From positions 9,377,001 to 9,441,000 of the forward strand of contig NC_088308.1 in NCBI RefSeq assembly GCF_910592395.1: a stretch of 64,000 nt of DNA. Direction: 5' to 3'. Numbering within the stretch: position 1 is the first letter of the stretch; each line of letters starts with the position of its first letter. Source of the stretch: Lineus longissimus (taxonomy: Eukaryota > Nemertea > Pilidiophora > Heteronemertea > Lineidae). A program made the translations under genes and the position numbers. Shown here one piece after another: positions 1 to 12,146 of this stretch. The notes under the pieces are model-generated. The model ran no database searches and was not told the origin of the DNA. It saw only the letters and a program-made list of their open reading frames with translations.

Positions 1-2245
1 ACGGTATTGATTGTAAATAGCCATCTAAATCATCGGCAGAAACTCGCATTTTGACCACGTGTGTTTTGACAGGTGTCAAAAATTTCAATGAATTCGTGCA
101 CTGCAAAACGCTAAAGTACCGTTTTCAAGAACCTCGTCGGTAGGTTTCAAAAGTGCGCGAATTTCAAACTGGGTAACTTTTAGTGTCCTAAAAGGTACCC
201 AGGACGACATCTACCAATTCGGCTCCAGTTATATCACTGTCATTCCATCTCATAGGCTTGCGATACCTAGAAACAATCAATCACTGCCAAAACTCATGCA
301 AAGGCAAAATAATTTACCTACTGATAAACACAGGGCTGTAGTCTGTTTTATCTACACGCAACTTTCTATCATATCCACTATTCAAAAGAACCAAATTATG
401 TTGAGTGTTCTCAAATTACAGGCTTGTTAAAGCTACTTGTACCATAGTGATACAAATAAGTCTTAAATTGTTACTCAACCAGTTAGGCTACAATTCATAG
501 CAATACAGCCATTCAAAAGTTGAATTGATGGTGCGAAAAACTGAATAATATCAATAAAAATCTACGTACCACTCTTACATTTTAATACACCGTGAAATGT
601 TCGGCTGCATTTCCAATAAAGCGTTTGTTCAAACATTCTTACACTCAATGAAAACCAGAGGCTACCTTCTGTTTGCGGTAATATCTCTAATAGGTTTCAA
701 AACTAGTTCGAAGAATGCAAAATAATCTGGTAACATATTGTAAAACAAATTTAAATGTTGTCAAAGCAACATTGCATCCGCTGCAGAAATAAAACCGTGT
801 CATTAATCAAATAAAGTTCGTTTTCATGATGGTAATGTTCGAAATCGAAACGTTCTTTTCGTCATCTGGTAGGACCTTTCTTGTGTTGATAAGGTGATAT
901 AAAGTCTGTATTCCGTTTTTCTGCTGGTACAATAAACAAGGTGAAACTGGTATGTGCATCATCAGGCCGTATTGCCGCACACTTCTAACGTAAACTTAAG
1001 TTGCAAGTCATGTAATAAAGTGCATAATTATAGTCCTCCTATATAATCCTTTCATAAATTTGTACATCCATTTATAAATTTCTAAATCCAAACATCTTAA
1101 GATAGTGGTTATCAATGGTAAAATCGAGTTCCACTTGAATAGCGCATCATAACGTAGAGTTCTCGTTAACTAAGAAAAATCCGTCCTTGTTCTTAAATGA
1201 TAGTGAAGACGGTAGAGTTAAGTCCAGATTTGGCATTTGCTTCTCTCTGCAACATTAAATATGACGATGGCCATCGGATGGTCAGATGGCGGGCATAAAC
1301 TTCGCTCGGTGAAAACAAAATATATAGTTTTCCTATTCGCGTAACGGTTTCCATATTCGTTTCACATCATCCCTTTAACTAACGCATTGTCCTTTTTCAT
1401 TTCGTTTCGTTATCATAACATCCATCCTGTTCAACTGTTTGTTGCATGATGCAAAATGTACAGAAAATCAGGGCCGTAAAATAAATTGTCACAGTCCCAA
1501 TGCATCTTTCCTTCTCTCTTTTCTTTAACAATCCATAGGGAGTCTTGTGAAAATCGCTATTAACTCCGCTTGACGCAAGGGCCCAACGTGCCGCGCAGCG
1601 GCAAAATTGCGAAGCTGGCGAAACATTTATAACGGGTCACCGTGGCCTTATCATGGACTTATAGCGCGATTGTGGGGTTGTAACTATTTTGCTCCATATT
1701 GTCACGAGGAAAGAAAATCTCGCGACTTAATGCCAACCTATTTATGTAAAGTGATAATTAGAAGGTATAGAGTTCAGGAAATGTTAATAAATAATCATTC
1801 CTTATCGTCTTTTGAGAGCATTTTTGATTGTAAAAAGTATTTGCCTACGTCACAGAGTCTCTGCAATGGTCATTTTTATCACAGTAGTCTCGCGCAGCCA
1901 GACCTTCTTCACTTATTAGTCTGGCGCAAGTGAGGCGTTCATTGTACTAGTCCTAGACGTTTTCCACCACAATGTATCTGGGCCAAAGAAACACAGCGCA
2001 AGATTACCTCGAGCTGGAGCTAAGAATAGATTATGCTATTGAGCATACTTCCACATTGAGTTTTCCCAGAATGGTGCATATCGCGTGGAGCTACTTAGCC
2101 TGATACCATTAGGCCCCGCGTAGTGGCGCTGAGGCGGCCGCTGTAATCAAGAGAGTGGTTGAGTCACTCTATATTATGAAGGACCTAACCAAAATTGCTC
2201 ACATTTTCGCATTGCTACAATGAAAGACCTGATACTGAAACCACA
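1..2245. other. Intergenic, no supported gene
   Basis: I see no convincing exon, RNA gene or long repeat here. The longest open frame (1607-1933, plus) has no recognisable domain and no plausible splice context. A short stretch near 195-215 reads much like the arm of the inverted-repeat element at 61479-62037 and may be a relic of that family. Confidence 0.5.
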
Positions 2246-2336
2246 TGTCTGTTGACTGTGCTTTAAGAGAGACTGACTGTGCTTTAAGAGAGACTGACAT
2301 CATGCCTAGTCTCTCTTAAAGCACAGTCAACAGACA
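2246..2336. repeat. Perfect 29 bp inverted repeat with duplicated inner segment
   Basis: The left arm at 2246-2274 is the exact reverse complement of 2308-2336. Part of the left arm (core ACTGTGCTTTAAGAGAGACT) is repeated immediately at about 2275-2294, so a transcript could form two alternative hairpins. No gene is adjacent and no TSD was found. Confidence 0.85.
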
Positions 2337-2693
2337 CCACTATACCTCCTCACACTCAGAAACCAAAAACGCCCACCCCTTTCTGCTACGTTAATACCTC
2401 TGGATTGTATCGCGTTAAATTTTCCTGTCGAAGGTCGCAATGTAGTATATGGGGTTTGGGTTCCTCCAGGTTAGACTAGCAACAGTATCAACAGTACAAG
2501 GATATATTTAATTCAATCACTATCTTTTATTTTACGAACATGTGCTGCTTTGACGAGAGCCAAAGCCGATCACACTACAGATTTATCGCCTGGTTCACCT
2601 GGCAAATGTTACGTAACGGCACATGGCATGGATGACACAGGGTGTTACTATTGGCTGCTGTCAGTGAACTTTATACATATTCATATTTTACAC

Positions 2694-5005
2694 CAGCGTA
2701 ACACAGGAAGTTTGAATGTCCCAATTTTGGACTCTCAAATCCCATAATTTTGGTAAATGTAAAAACTAGGCCGAAACGTTGGTCGTGCAAAATCCACTTT
2801 TATGTTGGCCTACAATCAACTTGTAACGCCAGCAAGACTAGAAGCATCGATTCGCCATTCGCCGATTCTCCGGAGGGGCCACATCGAACGCCTGGAACCA
2901 GTACGTTCGGGTTCAGGGGATCACTTCCATCAATCTCTGTCCCGAGTTGACTCTCCAGCTTTTATATTATCTTGTCTTAAGAACGAGGTCTTGAAGACAA
3001 GCCCCTTGCATATGTTGCAATATAAATAAATAAATCTTACCTTACATTCTTGTCAGTTCCATCCAGTTTGTAGCTTACTAAAGCTGGTTAGTTGCAAAAA
3101 TCGAAATAGTTACTTTATAAACTTTTTTCAAAAGGCTTTTTAAAAATAAAGGATTGCCAAACAGGGTTTTGAAAGTTGTGATAGCAACCCGGCTTTTGAT
3201 GTGGCAATATTACAATAATCTATGTAATGTTTTGCATGATGGGCTTTAAACATGTCAAGTGTGTATTGGTTGGTGCAAGTTTGAAAACCTCTTTCGTCCT
3301 ATCAAGATGGCTTTTCAGAGTGCTCCCATGTAATTTTCAGCCCATCAGGGCCCGGGATCCTCCCATTAAAGATTAGAATACGCAAAGTACATGTACTAAC
3401 CCCAAATCATCGTCTATATCATACTTTTGAATACTTTTGAAAATATGAATAGTAGTATGTCCTCTGTACATTGATTTCTACCAGCAGCACTGTGAGTTGG
3501 CGACTTCAGGTTGATTTCAGGGCCGATGTCGTGTTTCTGAAGATACTGGATCCACTCACAATAAGATCCCAAGCCCGACAATATCCGATTTCTACTACCA
3601 CCTCGATGGGCAAAGCCTAAACAACCGGGCATGATAGTAGGCCTTTAGCAGCTATAACAGCTGCGGGATATCTTCTCTTCGTTTCTTCAAATTGGTCTTA
3701 ATTGTAATTTAAAAAGAGTCATGACTATTCATGACGATTACGTTGTTAACTCTTGAATAGATATCCCACCCCTTTTATGACAGCAAAAGGCCCACTATTG
3801 TGTTCGGCTGTTTAGACTCTATCCATCGAGGCGTTGGTACAAATCGGGTATTGTCAGGCTAAGGATCTTTACTTGTGAGTGGATCCAGTAAAAGGAACCA
3901 AGGCAACCAAGTGAACACCAAACGGACTAACAAATTGCACAATATTTGTTTCGTTCCTTTTCCTGTTGTTTTAGGTAAAGCAACTACTGACTCGAGATGA
4001 TCCAGTTACTTGCTCAGTACAGGATCCAGAGTAAGGTTGAATTTCTACTTTGCCCCCTCCAACTAGTGGAGAATAGTCGAAAAAGATGAATATTTGCATA
4101 TTTTTGCAAAATTGTTTACGACGACACGGACAATGCGCTACGAAATAGAAACACCGTACATGTATCTTGACGATGAGAGAAAAAAATCTGGTGTGCATGT
4201 CAATATTTGCAAGTTTCGTGATACCGGTGACCATTTAGAGAATATCTAAGCAAAATTACCTCCTCGCGGAAACGTGGCGCTGATAGACGAAATAGCATTG
4301 AGAAGGCCGCATATGTAGCGTATTTTAGTACGAAAGTTCTTGATGGACATATTTTAATCATAATCTCTATCCCGCTTTTCTTAGAAGAATGAAACAAAAC
4401 AAATTGCGTGTCAATGCACAGTAGTTACGAACTTAAGCACCAAATTTCCCCTTTTTAAGTTTGATTTCGTTTGGCGATAATTCCATTGTACGCATACTAA
4501 TAACTGCGTTCAACAAATTAACGAATCAATTGTACATAATATGGCCAGGCAAATTCTAAATCAATATCAGGAAAAAGCAAGGAGATCGATCAAAAATTTA
4601 AAGGGCTTTAGTATATGAACAGCTTTTCTTTCTTCTAATCACAACACGGGTGCGTGCTGAATTCAAACTTTAATGGAAAAATAAAGGAAATATATGATCA
4701 ATATATGCCTTTCTAAATTCATTGAGTGATACAGTTAACCCAATATTTGGGAAAATTTGTTTTGATACCATTTATGTAGATAACTTGGTTGACAAGTGAA
4801 ATAGATTCCCGGTCGGTGTAATGTCAAGAATGCGTCCCTTTCTGAATGCCCGGTCGGACATTGGCAAACACGATTAGGTTGGAGTGGGTTGGTTTCCCAC
4901 CTCGGGTCATTTTCACCATAACAGATATTGCAACCACTAACATGACTCATGATGTTTGTGATTGTCTCTCCATCGATTTTCAACGTACATGTACATGTAG
5001 GGCAG
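2694..5005 (+). repeat. Copy 1 of a ~2.0 kb duplicated block (partner 19722-21967)
   Basis: From the shared CAGCGTAACA start to the shared GTACATGTA..GGGCAG end, this interval aligns directly with 19722-21967 with scattered substitutions. It contains one insertion that copy 2 lacks (the MITE at 3546-3888) and lacks the insertion present in copy 2 (about 20056-20300). Both copies encode the same short meaningless frame (2750-2950 and 19777-19977). There are no terminal inverted repeats and no transposase, so a segmental duplication or an unclassified repeat is equally possible. Confidence 0.85.
3546..3888. mobile_element. MITE, 343 bp, TA target duplication, probable Tc1/mariner derivative
   Basis: The ends are CTGGATCCACTCACAA and TTGTGAGTGGATCCAG, and the inverted similarity continues for about 45 bp. 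TA flanks both ends (3544-3545 and 3889-3890). Copy 2 of the surrounding duplication has the uninterrupted sequence with a single TA at 20813-20814, which is an empty site. No coding capacity is present. A TA TSD with TIRs is typical of Tc1/mariner-derived MITEs; the superfamily is inferred. Confidence 0.92.
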
Positions 5006-5820
5006 TTTAGCCCTCCAGATCATCGAACCAGTCCACGAATACTCGTATCAAACAAGATGTATGCATCATTCATTTGACGTGTATCTTTCTTCTACATTTA
5101 CGTTACAAAGGTATTTTGCTCCTTCCTGCGCAGTTAAAATAATTCATGTCTGGCCAAATACACCTGTTGTCTTCAAACAAAGCCCGCTGGCACCTAGGCC
5201 CTAATGTTTATTCTACAACTGTCTTATTAAAGGGTTATGTTGAACAATCGTGATAACATCGACTCTCACGAAGCAGGTTGCATGAGCGTCAAGAAGCGTA
5301 AACCGGCAACGGCTAACAAACATAATGTGAAACAATTGTTACATGTACACGTACTTCTACACGAGTGGTTGAACCCGGTTGAACAAGAAACCGTCGCTCG
5401 GAAATCAGTTAGGCGCATAGTCGTCCGAACCATAGTTCCTCAAAACATAAACATCATGCCAGGAAATTTCTGCAATTTTTCATCACTGCTTGCCCTTTAC
5501 GAAAAGTCACTTACCATCAGTGTCTCATGACGTAATGATTCTTCCATGCCGAAGTCGCACATTTAGACCCTGCAAAATAACATCAGAACGTGATCTGTCT
5601 CTTCTTTGATTAATTTATGTATTCCAAAGAATCGATAACTGGTGCATCCTATGGAACCAGCAATGGGCTACAGTCTACTCGCCGGGATTCATCCAATGTC
5701 AACGAGATTTTAGAGGAGTGGCACTGCCTACACCCTGTACGATCAGCCTGTTTGGCATGATGTGTTCATTTTCTAGCGTTGTGATTTAGCCTAAGTGATA
5801 GAGTCCGCCTTGTAGTTGTC
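5006..5820. other. Intergenic, nothing supported
   Basis: The open frame at 5237-5530 (plus) shows no domain, signal peptide or splice signals that I can defend. No repeats were noticed. Confidence 0.4.
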
Positions 5821-5828
5821 CCGCTTGG

Positions 5829-6442
5829 CTTATTATAAACCGCGAGATGAGAAATCGCGAAACGCGAGATGAGTAATCATTTTTTTCTGCCACAAGATTT
5901 TCTACTTCCCTGGACCATGACAATCACCATTTCTGATGCTGCTGTCCACTTCTCCATTCAATCATTGTTAGTAGGGTAGAAGACAATGCAAAGGTCACAT
6001 GCAACTGCATGTTCATCTTGACCACAAAGGTTTTTGCACCTTATCAAGATATACTGTGAGTATAATACCATGAGGTTCAGGATGCTGCATGTATCAAGAT
6101 TATTTTCACGTTACGCCTGGCGGCACAAGTCACCATACACAAGATAGCCGATAACACAGGGCATGCACCTGGTGAACGTCTGGTCATCCCTAAAAATATC
6201 GCGGGATAGTCTGACAATCGAAACTCGGCTATAAATTAGGTTAAATTCCACACATCGCACATCGGAGTCTATTTCAATGGGCAAATCAAAACAAGGATAG
6301 CTCCCTTTACAGCCTCGGTTTCATGAATGTTCACTTTTTCAGGTTCCGTATTTGAAATACATCCTGTGGCGCATGGTACTCTCACCGAGGTTGGCATCTC
6401 ACGATTTCGCATTCCGCATCTCGCGGTTTATAATAAGGCATT
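5829..6442. mobile_element. TIR element, ~614 bp, flanked by 8 bp direct repeat CCGCTTGG
   Basis: The left end reads CTTATTATAAACCGCGAGAT and its inverse appears near 6412-6436, with further imperfect pairing inside. CCGCTTGG occurs directly outside both ends (5821-5828 and 6443-6450), as an 8 bp target duplication would. The right TIR sits about 5 bp inside the direct repeat, so the exact right border is uncertain. No transposase is present. An 8 bp TSD would suit a hAT-type MITE, which is inference. Confidence 0.7.
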
Positions 6443-6755
6443 CCGCTTGGTTCTGCCTTTGCGGTAGTACATGATGGAATTGCCGTAACATGGTGACCTA
6501 TGTAAACTTTCATATTCAGTAACCTGATGTACAGTGCGTACATGGGATATTCACAGCATTGAGGGATAATCTATTCAACGCAATATCCTTCAGACGCTCT
6601 GCATGCCACCAAAAACGTATTACTTCAAAGTCGTGCCTTAATATTCACCAAACCTTGCTTGGACACAATATGGTGGAAAGACCTCTTGAAATGCTTAGTC
6701 GTTGAGTGTCAGCAGTGGAATGTTTTTTTTGTCATAGCAGGTATCTAAATATGAA

Positions 6756-7377
6756 TTAATCTAAAATAGCGGTACAACGTCGCATACTTTGAATATGGTA
6801 CATGGTCTTCACTTGCTCCTCGCTAAGAATATACGGAAATGCCAAGAACTGTGCCACGGTTCCAATGAAGAAGAGAGTGTTACTGCAACTTCCACATCCG
6901 AAATGTGATAACCTTTTGAGGGGAGCTACCGGCCGCTTTCGTTTGCTTCGAAAGTTGCTACTTTTCAGCTTGAGTGATTTCGGCCGCTTTCGTGTGTTTC
7001 GAAAAATGCCGCGTTTCAGCTGGAGTGATTTTCCATCGATGTAGCATTTAAAGTGGTTCCTATCCTTTGTTACAGAGATGAGATGCCAACCACTCGGAAA
7101 GTATTCTCTAACATAATAAATTTTTTTGTTTGTCATGACGTATTCTTCTATTCGAAGTCTATTTGTATGATCAATACGTATTACGAAATTCTGTGCTTTA
7201 CCAAAATCATAAAATATCGTTTGATCCTTAAATCTGTTCACATTGATGAACAAAGTAATTGAAAACTTTTCATATTTCTCTAACCATAACCTTGGGATAT
7301 CCGCTCTCTGTTTTCGTGACGTAAACGATAGAACTTTACCGAAACAAGATGACCAGATGTATTCTGCTCCCGTGACA
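6756..7377 (-). CDS. LamG/concanavalin-like domain, terminal exon, paralogue A
   Basis: The exon opens after a splice acceptor AG at 7378-7379, with one base completing the previous codon, and runs 207 codons to TAA at 6756-6758. The translation has the hallmarks of a LamG/pentraxin-like beta-sandwich. There is an N-terminal TGAEYI..SSCF segment, then FSITLFINV, the core GWHLISVTKDRNHFKCYIDG, and a closing FIGTVAQFLAFPYILSEEQ strand-turn. Such domains bind glycans or matrix proteins outside the cell; the ligand here is unknown. The exon is paralogous to 17887-18478, with the same acceptor phase, the same GAEYI start and a similar IQS tail. It carries a basic insertion built from a 51 bp in-frame tandem repeat that paralogue B lacks. 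Upstream exons, including any signal peptide, were not found, so this is a partial gene. Confidence 0.72.
6931..7032. repeat. 51 bp in-frame tandem duplication inside LamG exon A
   Basis: GGCCGCTTTCGT begins at 6931 and again at 6982, followed by matching sequence to a GAGTGATTT end. The period of 51 bp keeps the frame and encodes two similar 17-residue Lys/Arg-rich blocks in the minus-strand protein. Confidence 0.85.
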
Positions 7378-8712
7378 CTTGTATTTAATGATAAATTAAA
7401 AGTACAACGTAGAGTTAGTGGTCATGGCAATTGAAAATCCTTGGTCACAAAATAGAGAGAGCCATCTTTAAATTCATGATAGCCCCTCTTACAATGCTAT
7501 TGTCTTTGATTTTTTCCTTCTTGTTTCCTCTGATCTAATGTTTCATTTAATAGGTTTGTTTTCAAAAGCTTTCTGACATTTAAGAACAATTGTTATCAAA
7601 AACTCTAAATGTCGAAAAAGCGGGAAAATGAGAAAAAAACTATTTCTCTTGACCTCGATTCAAAAAGCTTTTCAAAACATGCTATTCAAACGATAACATC
7701 AGCTGCAAACATTCTTTATCAACTTATTGAACTGTATAAAGATGATATATGCTGAAAAGATTGCCCAAATATAGAAATGTGAGATTATTTTAAGGATAAC
7801 TATCTTGGCCAATTCACTCTACCACTTGCGCAACCACGATACAATCGTCGTCATGTGGTGACGACTGGTATAAATTTTTCATAATAGCGACGTCGTATGG
7901 CATAAGTGGGACGTCCGTCCCCTAACCTAGCCGTCCCCAATAGCCTCACTTTCAATTGCGAATATGACAATAGCAATATGCATATAGGTATGAAATCACC
8001 ACGTGACGGGGCGACCTGACGCCATTTTTGTATTTTTAGTATCGAGGTAATCGTGAATGTCACATCTTTGCCACAATTGCGTAACTGTGACATACCGCCA
8101 AATAATCAAATAATCATCGATTTGCAAATTGAGATGATTGCTGCACGGAGGGCTCACTCATGATGAGGATCATAATCGTAAAAACCTGTAACAACGTCTA
8201 AATTGATTTATTCCCGTTTCTCTGGAATCGGGTGACAGTCCACCTGTATAGTGTGAACGGTGACGACTGGGAAGCCAAGGGCTTGGTGATAGATAATGCC
8301 CATATAATTAGTACCTTAGTAACCCTGTTGGTACAGTGTTTCACTTTATGCCGTACTCAACACCCTAGTGAAGCCAGTGGGCCTCATTGGTTGCGATATA
8401 TCCAGATTTTGTCTCTACATTGTAAGTGAAGTCGGAAAATCTGCCAGAAGTCAAGGCTTTCGGAGAGCATGCACATTCCAGTTTTGAGCGCTGTCGTACC
8501 ATACGCAGTGTAGGTGACTCCAATGAGTTTATAACATTGGCTTCAAATGTCTCTCTCGTGAAGAGCACTTCGGTAACTATCAATATCAGAACAAATAAAT
8601 GAATGATATAGAGGAAAACTGACTTTGTACACAAATGTATTTGATAACAATTGCAATCAATATAAAAGCTGCTATCAACTCTAACCTGATTTTCTCATAT
8701 TTTTCATACTTT
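7378..8712. other. Probable intron/upstream region of LamG gene A
   Basis: No second exon can be defended. On the minus strand, 8415-8634 encodes a strongly hydrophobic stretch followed by a Cys-containing segment ending in DFTYN, somewhat like a signal peptide plus PAN start. However, it has no ATG, and no donor with the phase needed for the LamG exon was found. Confidence 0.4.
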
Positions 8713-9020
8713 TAGTTGGTGTAGAAATGAATGAATAAAGGTAACACAGACCATACAGTTTTAGATCAAAGTTCGGATTGACAATATGCTATATCCGTCC
8801 AAAATCTGTCGTAAAGAATATATGATTTTGGACGAAGGGTCCAGAATTTGGCTGAAATATTTAGATTCGTCCAAAATCAGGCACTCCTTAAGACTGACTT
8901 TTGACGAGGGTCCAGAATTTTGCTGAACTATTTCAATCCTGCTTTCTGGATGAACGGCGTGGTTTTCAAGGAAATAAAATTCCTGGCTCTTCACAGTCCT
9001 TCGAATGAGACTTAAAACAT
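8713..9020. repeat. Hairpin-unit repeat block, copy related to 16632-17620
   Basis: The first 150 bp closely match 16632-16780. The block contains ~70 bp units built on CGTCCAAAATC..GATTTTGGACG self-complementary arms. A final part (about 8935-9005) matches 17527-17605. The homology to the second copy breaks where the LINE begins and resumes at 15358. Confidence 0.8.
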
Positions 9021-9325
9021 GATAACAACATGGCGGACTGAAAGGATCGCTCGGTGGATCGGTAGACTTTTTCCCGAATTTTGAGCAGTTTCAGGAGCAG
9101 CAGGACATTACTTGCTGATGCTAGTTGATGGTGTAAGTGACAGTGTGCACTTGGTCTAAAGTAAGGTTTAATTCCAGACGTAGTTTGTCAGGAAAAACAG
9201 TATCAATAACAACATTTCGTGCATGTACATCAATAACTACATTTCGTGCATGTACATACGGGTATACAGTGATCGTCACGCATGAGTGAACCGAACGGAT
9301 TAAAGGAAAGGAGCAGTGTGCTAGT

Positions 9326-12146
9326 ATGTCGCAATCGTCGATAAAGGACCATTTGACACCTCAGGTCTATATTGGTGAGCGAAAACGTAAATTGAAGGAT
9401 CGCTCACCGCAGGACAAGAACAGTCCGGATTCTAAGATAATTAGGCATAGCGGCTCCGACGATGAATGGGAAAGTGATGATGACGTGGAAAAAACTTGTG
9501 CGCGAGATGAGGCCACAGGTGACCACGGGGTGAAAGACTGTGAGCAGAGGGACGCGGTGATACTACAACCGGTGTTAGCCTACATGTGGTTCGGTTTGCA
9601 ATCGGGAACGAATGAACAGGTCAAGAATGCTGTACTTGACTTTTACACGAGGTGTTGTAGCGGGTTGCTAAGCGATATTCAATTGTTTGGACTGTATTAT
9701 TTTGGCACGAAGATTGGCCGTACTAACCATCTAATTCAAAATCCTCAATCTTCGTTGTTCGAATCTGTAACCTACAGCTGGGCCGATCACTCTTCTTTCT
9801 CGTCGTCGGACGCCCTTCTTCTTCTCCTCTCTCCTTTTGGCCCGGAGCTGTATCAGATTTCCTCAACAGATCTAATCCATTAACGGGCAGTTTCAGTTTT
9901 TAGTACATCTATCCACGAATACATAAAGTGCCCGACAAACGGTAACACAACAGGTGCTTCACACACAAATTAACTCCACGACCGAGCGTGAAGTAAAAAC
10001 AAAATGTTGAGCAATGTTCTGCTTGATAGGTGTATGAATATACTCAAGTCCAGACCAATAGTGGCATTCCAATTACTCCGATTTTCGTCCGTGGTGTGAG
10101 AAATTTAGTCTGGACTGATGTACTAACTCTACTACAAATAAGTAACTGTAGTGTGGGTGGGAAAATTGGGCGTTGCTGTCTCACTTCTCCGGAACCGTCA
10201 CAACATCAACGACATCTCCATAACGACATCTCACGGGGCTAGAAGAATTTCACTTTCGGACTTCTTGAACAGCACAACCATAAACCATCATCACTGACTG
10301 ATGCCTACAATCTATAGGTTGACTGGTCTTCAAGGCATCAAAAGTTCCACACCCAACACAAACAGTAACCTGACAGTCGTCAAAGAAAGTCAGTGGTAGC
10401 TAGTACATATCAAAGCAGTGCATCAACAATAGAACAAAGAACACGTTTTTTTTGTTTCAGATAAAATATATAAATATTTCTGGTCAGCTTATTCAGTTTC
10501 ACTAGCTGAATATAGAGCACAATGCACAGCAGAGGGTTCAACCACACTGCTATAATAAAAAGAGTTTGCATCAATTTTCAGTTGGTGTTCATAGGGACAT
10601 AGAATACCAAAACAAACTCAGACAAGATGGCTTCTTTGTTAACAAAAGGGTGTCGTCAGATACACCCTGGGTCTGAGTCTTGATTTCACAGCCAATATAT
10701 TGAGTACCACAATGTACGGCCTAAGCACTTCCGCTTAGTATCCAAACAGAAGAAAGTTGGTTCACAATTCTCCTGTGCTGGCTATCACAGACCCTTCATC
10801 ATGACTGTATTACCATAACCAGTCAGATGTCCACCTGACGTTCAGGCAATTCTTTTGTCTTCTCAACAAAATCGGAGCTGGCTCTTTACTCAGCCAAGTC
10901 TTGTATTGGAATGCAATGGGTTCTCTGTTTCCCTGGCCTTTTAAACTGTCCCACCAAAACATTGATCAGCCAATCAGAATCAGCCAGCAGCTATCCCATA
11001 CCTGTGACCTGATTTCAAGGATTTCCCATGTTCATGACAGTGGCTCCCCTACATGTAAACAATAACAACCCATATGTCAAATCTGACAGCTGATCTGGCC
11101 ATTGCACCTGTCTTCGCCAGAACACGAGGAGTCAGATCTTGACCGCGAAGAAAGTTCTATGGGAGAAAGTTGGTGATGAAGTGATTGGTAGGATTGTTTC
11201 CAGAAAAGCTACCAATCTCAAAAAGGTGGAGGAATCGAACACGATTGATATCATAAACGCGTTGAATGCTTTGGATAAAGGAAACAAGATGCCGATGCTG
11301 GCAGTTCCGGCGACTGAACTAAATTCGGTACCTCGGGCGCATACAAAGGAAATAAACAGCATCTCTATCGTGGAGAGGCTCTGCAAACTTGAGGAACAGC
11401 TTGGTTCCATTGAGGGCAGAACTGTGAAAAATAGTTTGGATATAAACGATATAAAGGTGAATCGTAATAGGAGGAGTAACGGTGCAGACGTGGGGAGTGG
11501 GTCCTCTCTTCCTGCAGTAAATGGGGAGAAGGAGTTATCTTCGTGGGCGGACGTCAACATCGACGAATGGAGGGATAGCTCATGGGACTTATCAGAGAAG
11601 CAGAAGGACATGATGAGCTATGCTAAGAGTGTTGGGTCAAATTCGGAGTTTGTAGATACAAACCGAATGGTTAGTGTTCGTGGAGGACGTGGTGGCCGTG
11701 GCGGAGGAAGGGGTCCAACAAGGGAACAGTCCAACCTTGCGGTTCCACATCAATCAGTGTTGCGGATGAGGGGAAAGCAATTGCTCCTTGTATTCGAAAG
11801 ATCTGATGGTTTCACCTTAGTGAACAGACAAAAGGTGAATCGGAGAAAGGTGATCATGGGAAGCAGGTCAAAAACAGGATGTGCTCTTAAGGGAGCTCCT
11901 GAACCTAATAGAGATCTGTTCATCTTCAGGTTAGATCTGGATACAACGGATGAGGAACTCCGGGACTACATAGTAGATAAGGATATTGTTGTAAAGGAGC
12001 TAGAACTAAAATCGAACGCGAATGCCAGTTTCAAGTGGAATAGACTTAGTGTGCCGAAGTCGCAGTTTGCGAAGCTATTAGATGGGGACATGTGGCCAGA
12101 AGGTGTGGGTGTGAGAAAATTCTTTGTTCCTTCTAAACAACAGTGA
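9326..12146 (+). pseudogene. LINE ORF1, split by a solo LTR
   Basis: ORF1 comprises 9326-9652 and 11130-12146. Removing the insertion and one copy of its target duplication joins them in the same frame through DFYT-RSQILTAKK, giving about 447 codons. The N-terminal part has the charged leader and the AYMWFGLQ..VKNAVLDFYT helix seen in invertebrate CR1-type ORF1 proteins. After the join come a coiled-coil-like region, an RGGRGGRGGGRG motif, and a C-terminal nucleic-acid-binding type domain containing DGFTLVNRQKVNRRKVIMG and GAPEPNRDLFIFRLD. Such proteins coat LINE RNA and act as chaperones in the ribonucleoprotein. The stop overlaps the ORF2 start as TGATG at 12144-12148. The LTR truncates it, so no functional product is expected. 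Confidence 0.85.
9653..11124. mobile_element. Solo LTR, 1472 bp, in LINE ORF1
   Basis: The insertion begins TGTTGTAGC and ends CCAGAACA, with the TG..CA (TGTT..AACA) ends of LTRs. It is flanked by the 5 bp direct repeat CGAGG at 9648-9652 and 11125-11129. It has no internal coding region or second LTR, which suggests recombination between two LTRs of a former element. Its removal restores the ORF1 frame. The superfamily and orientation cannot be told from the LTR alone. Confidence 0.85.

Noticed and set aside
8415-8634. Signal-peptide/PAN first exon for LamG gene A
   Set aside because: The frame has no ATG (it opens at TTG with none upstream) and no donor of the phase needed by the terminal exon.
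11132-11611. 159 aa minus-strand frame opposite LINE ORF1
   Set aside because: It mirrors the recognisable ORF1 coding sequence and has no domain of its own.
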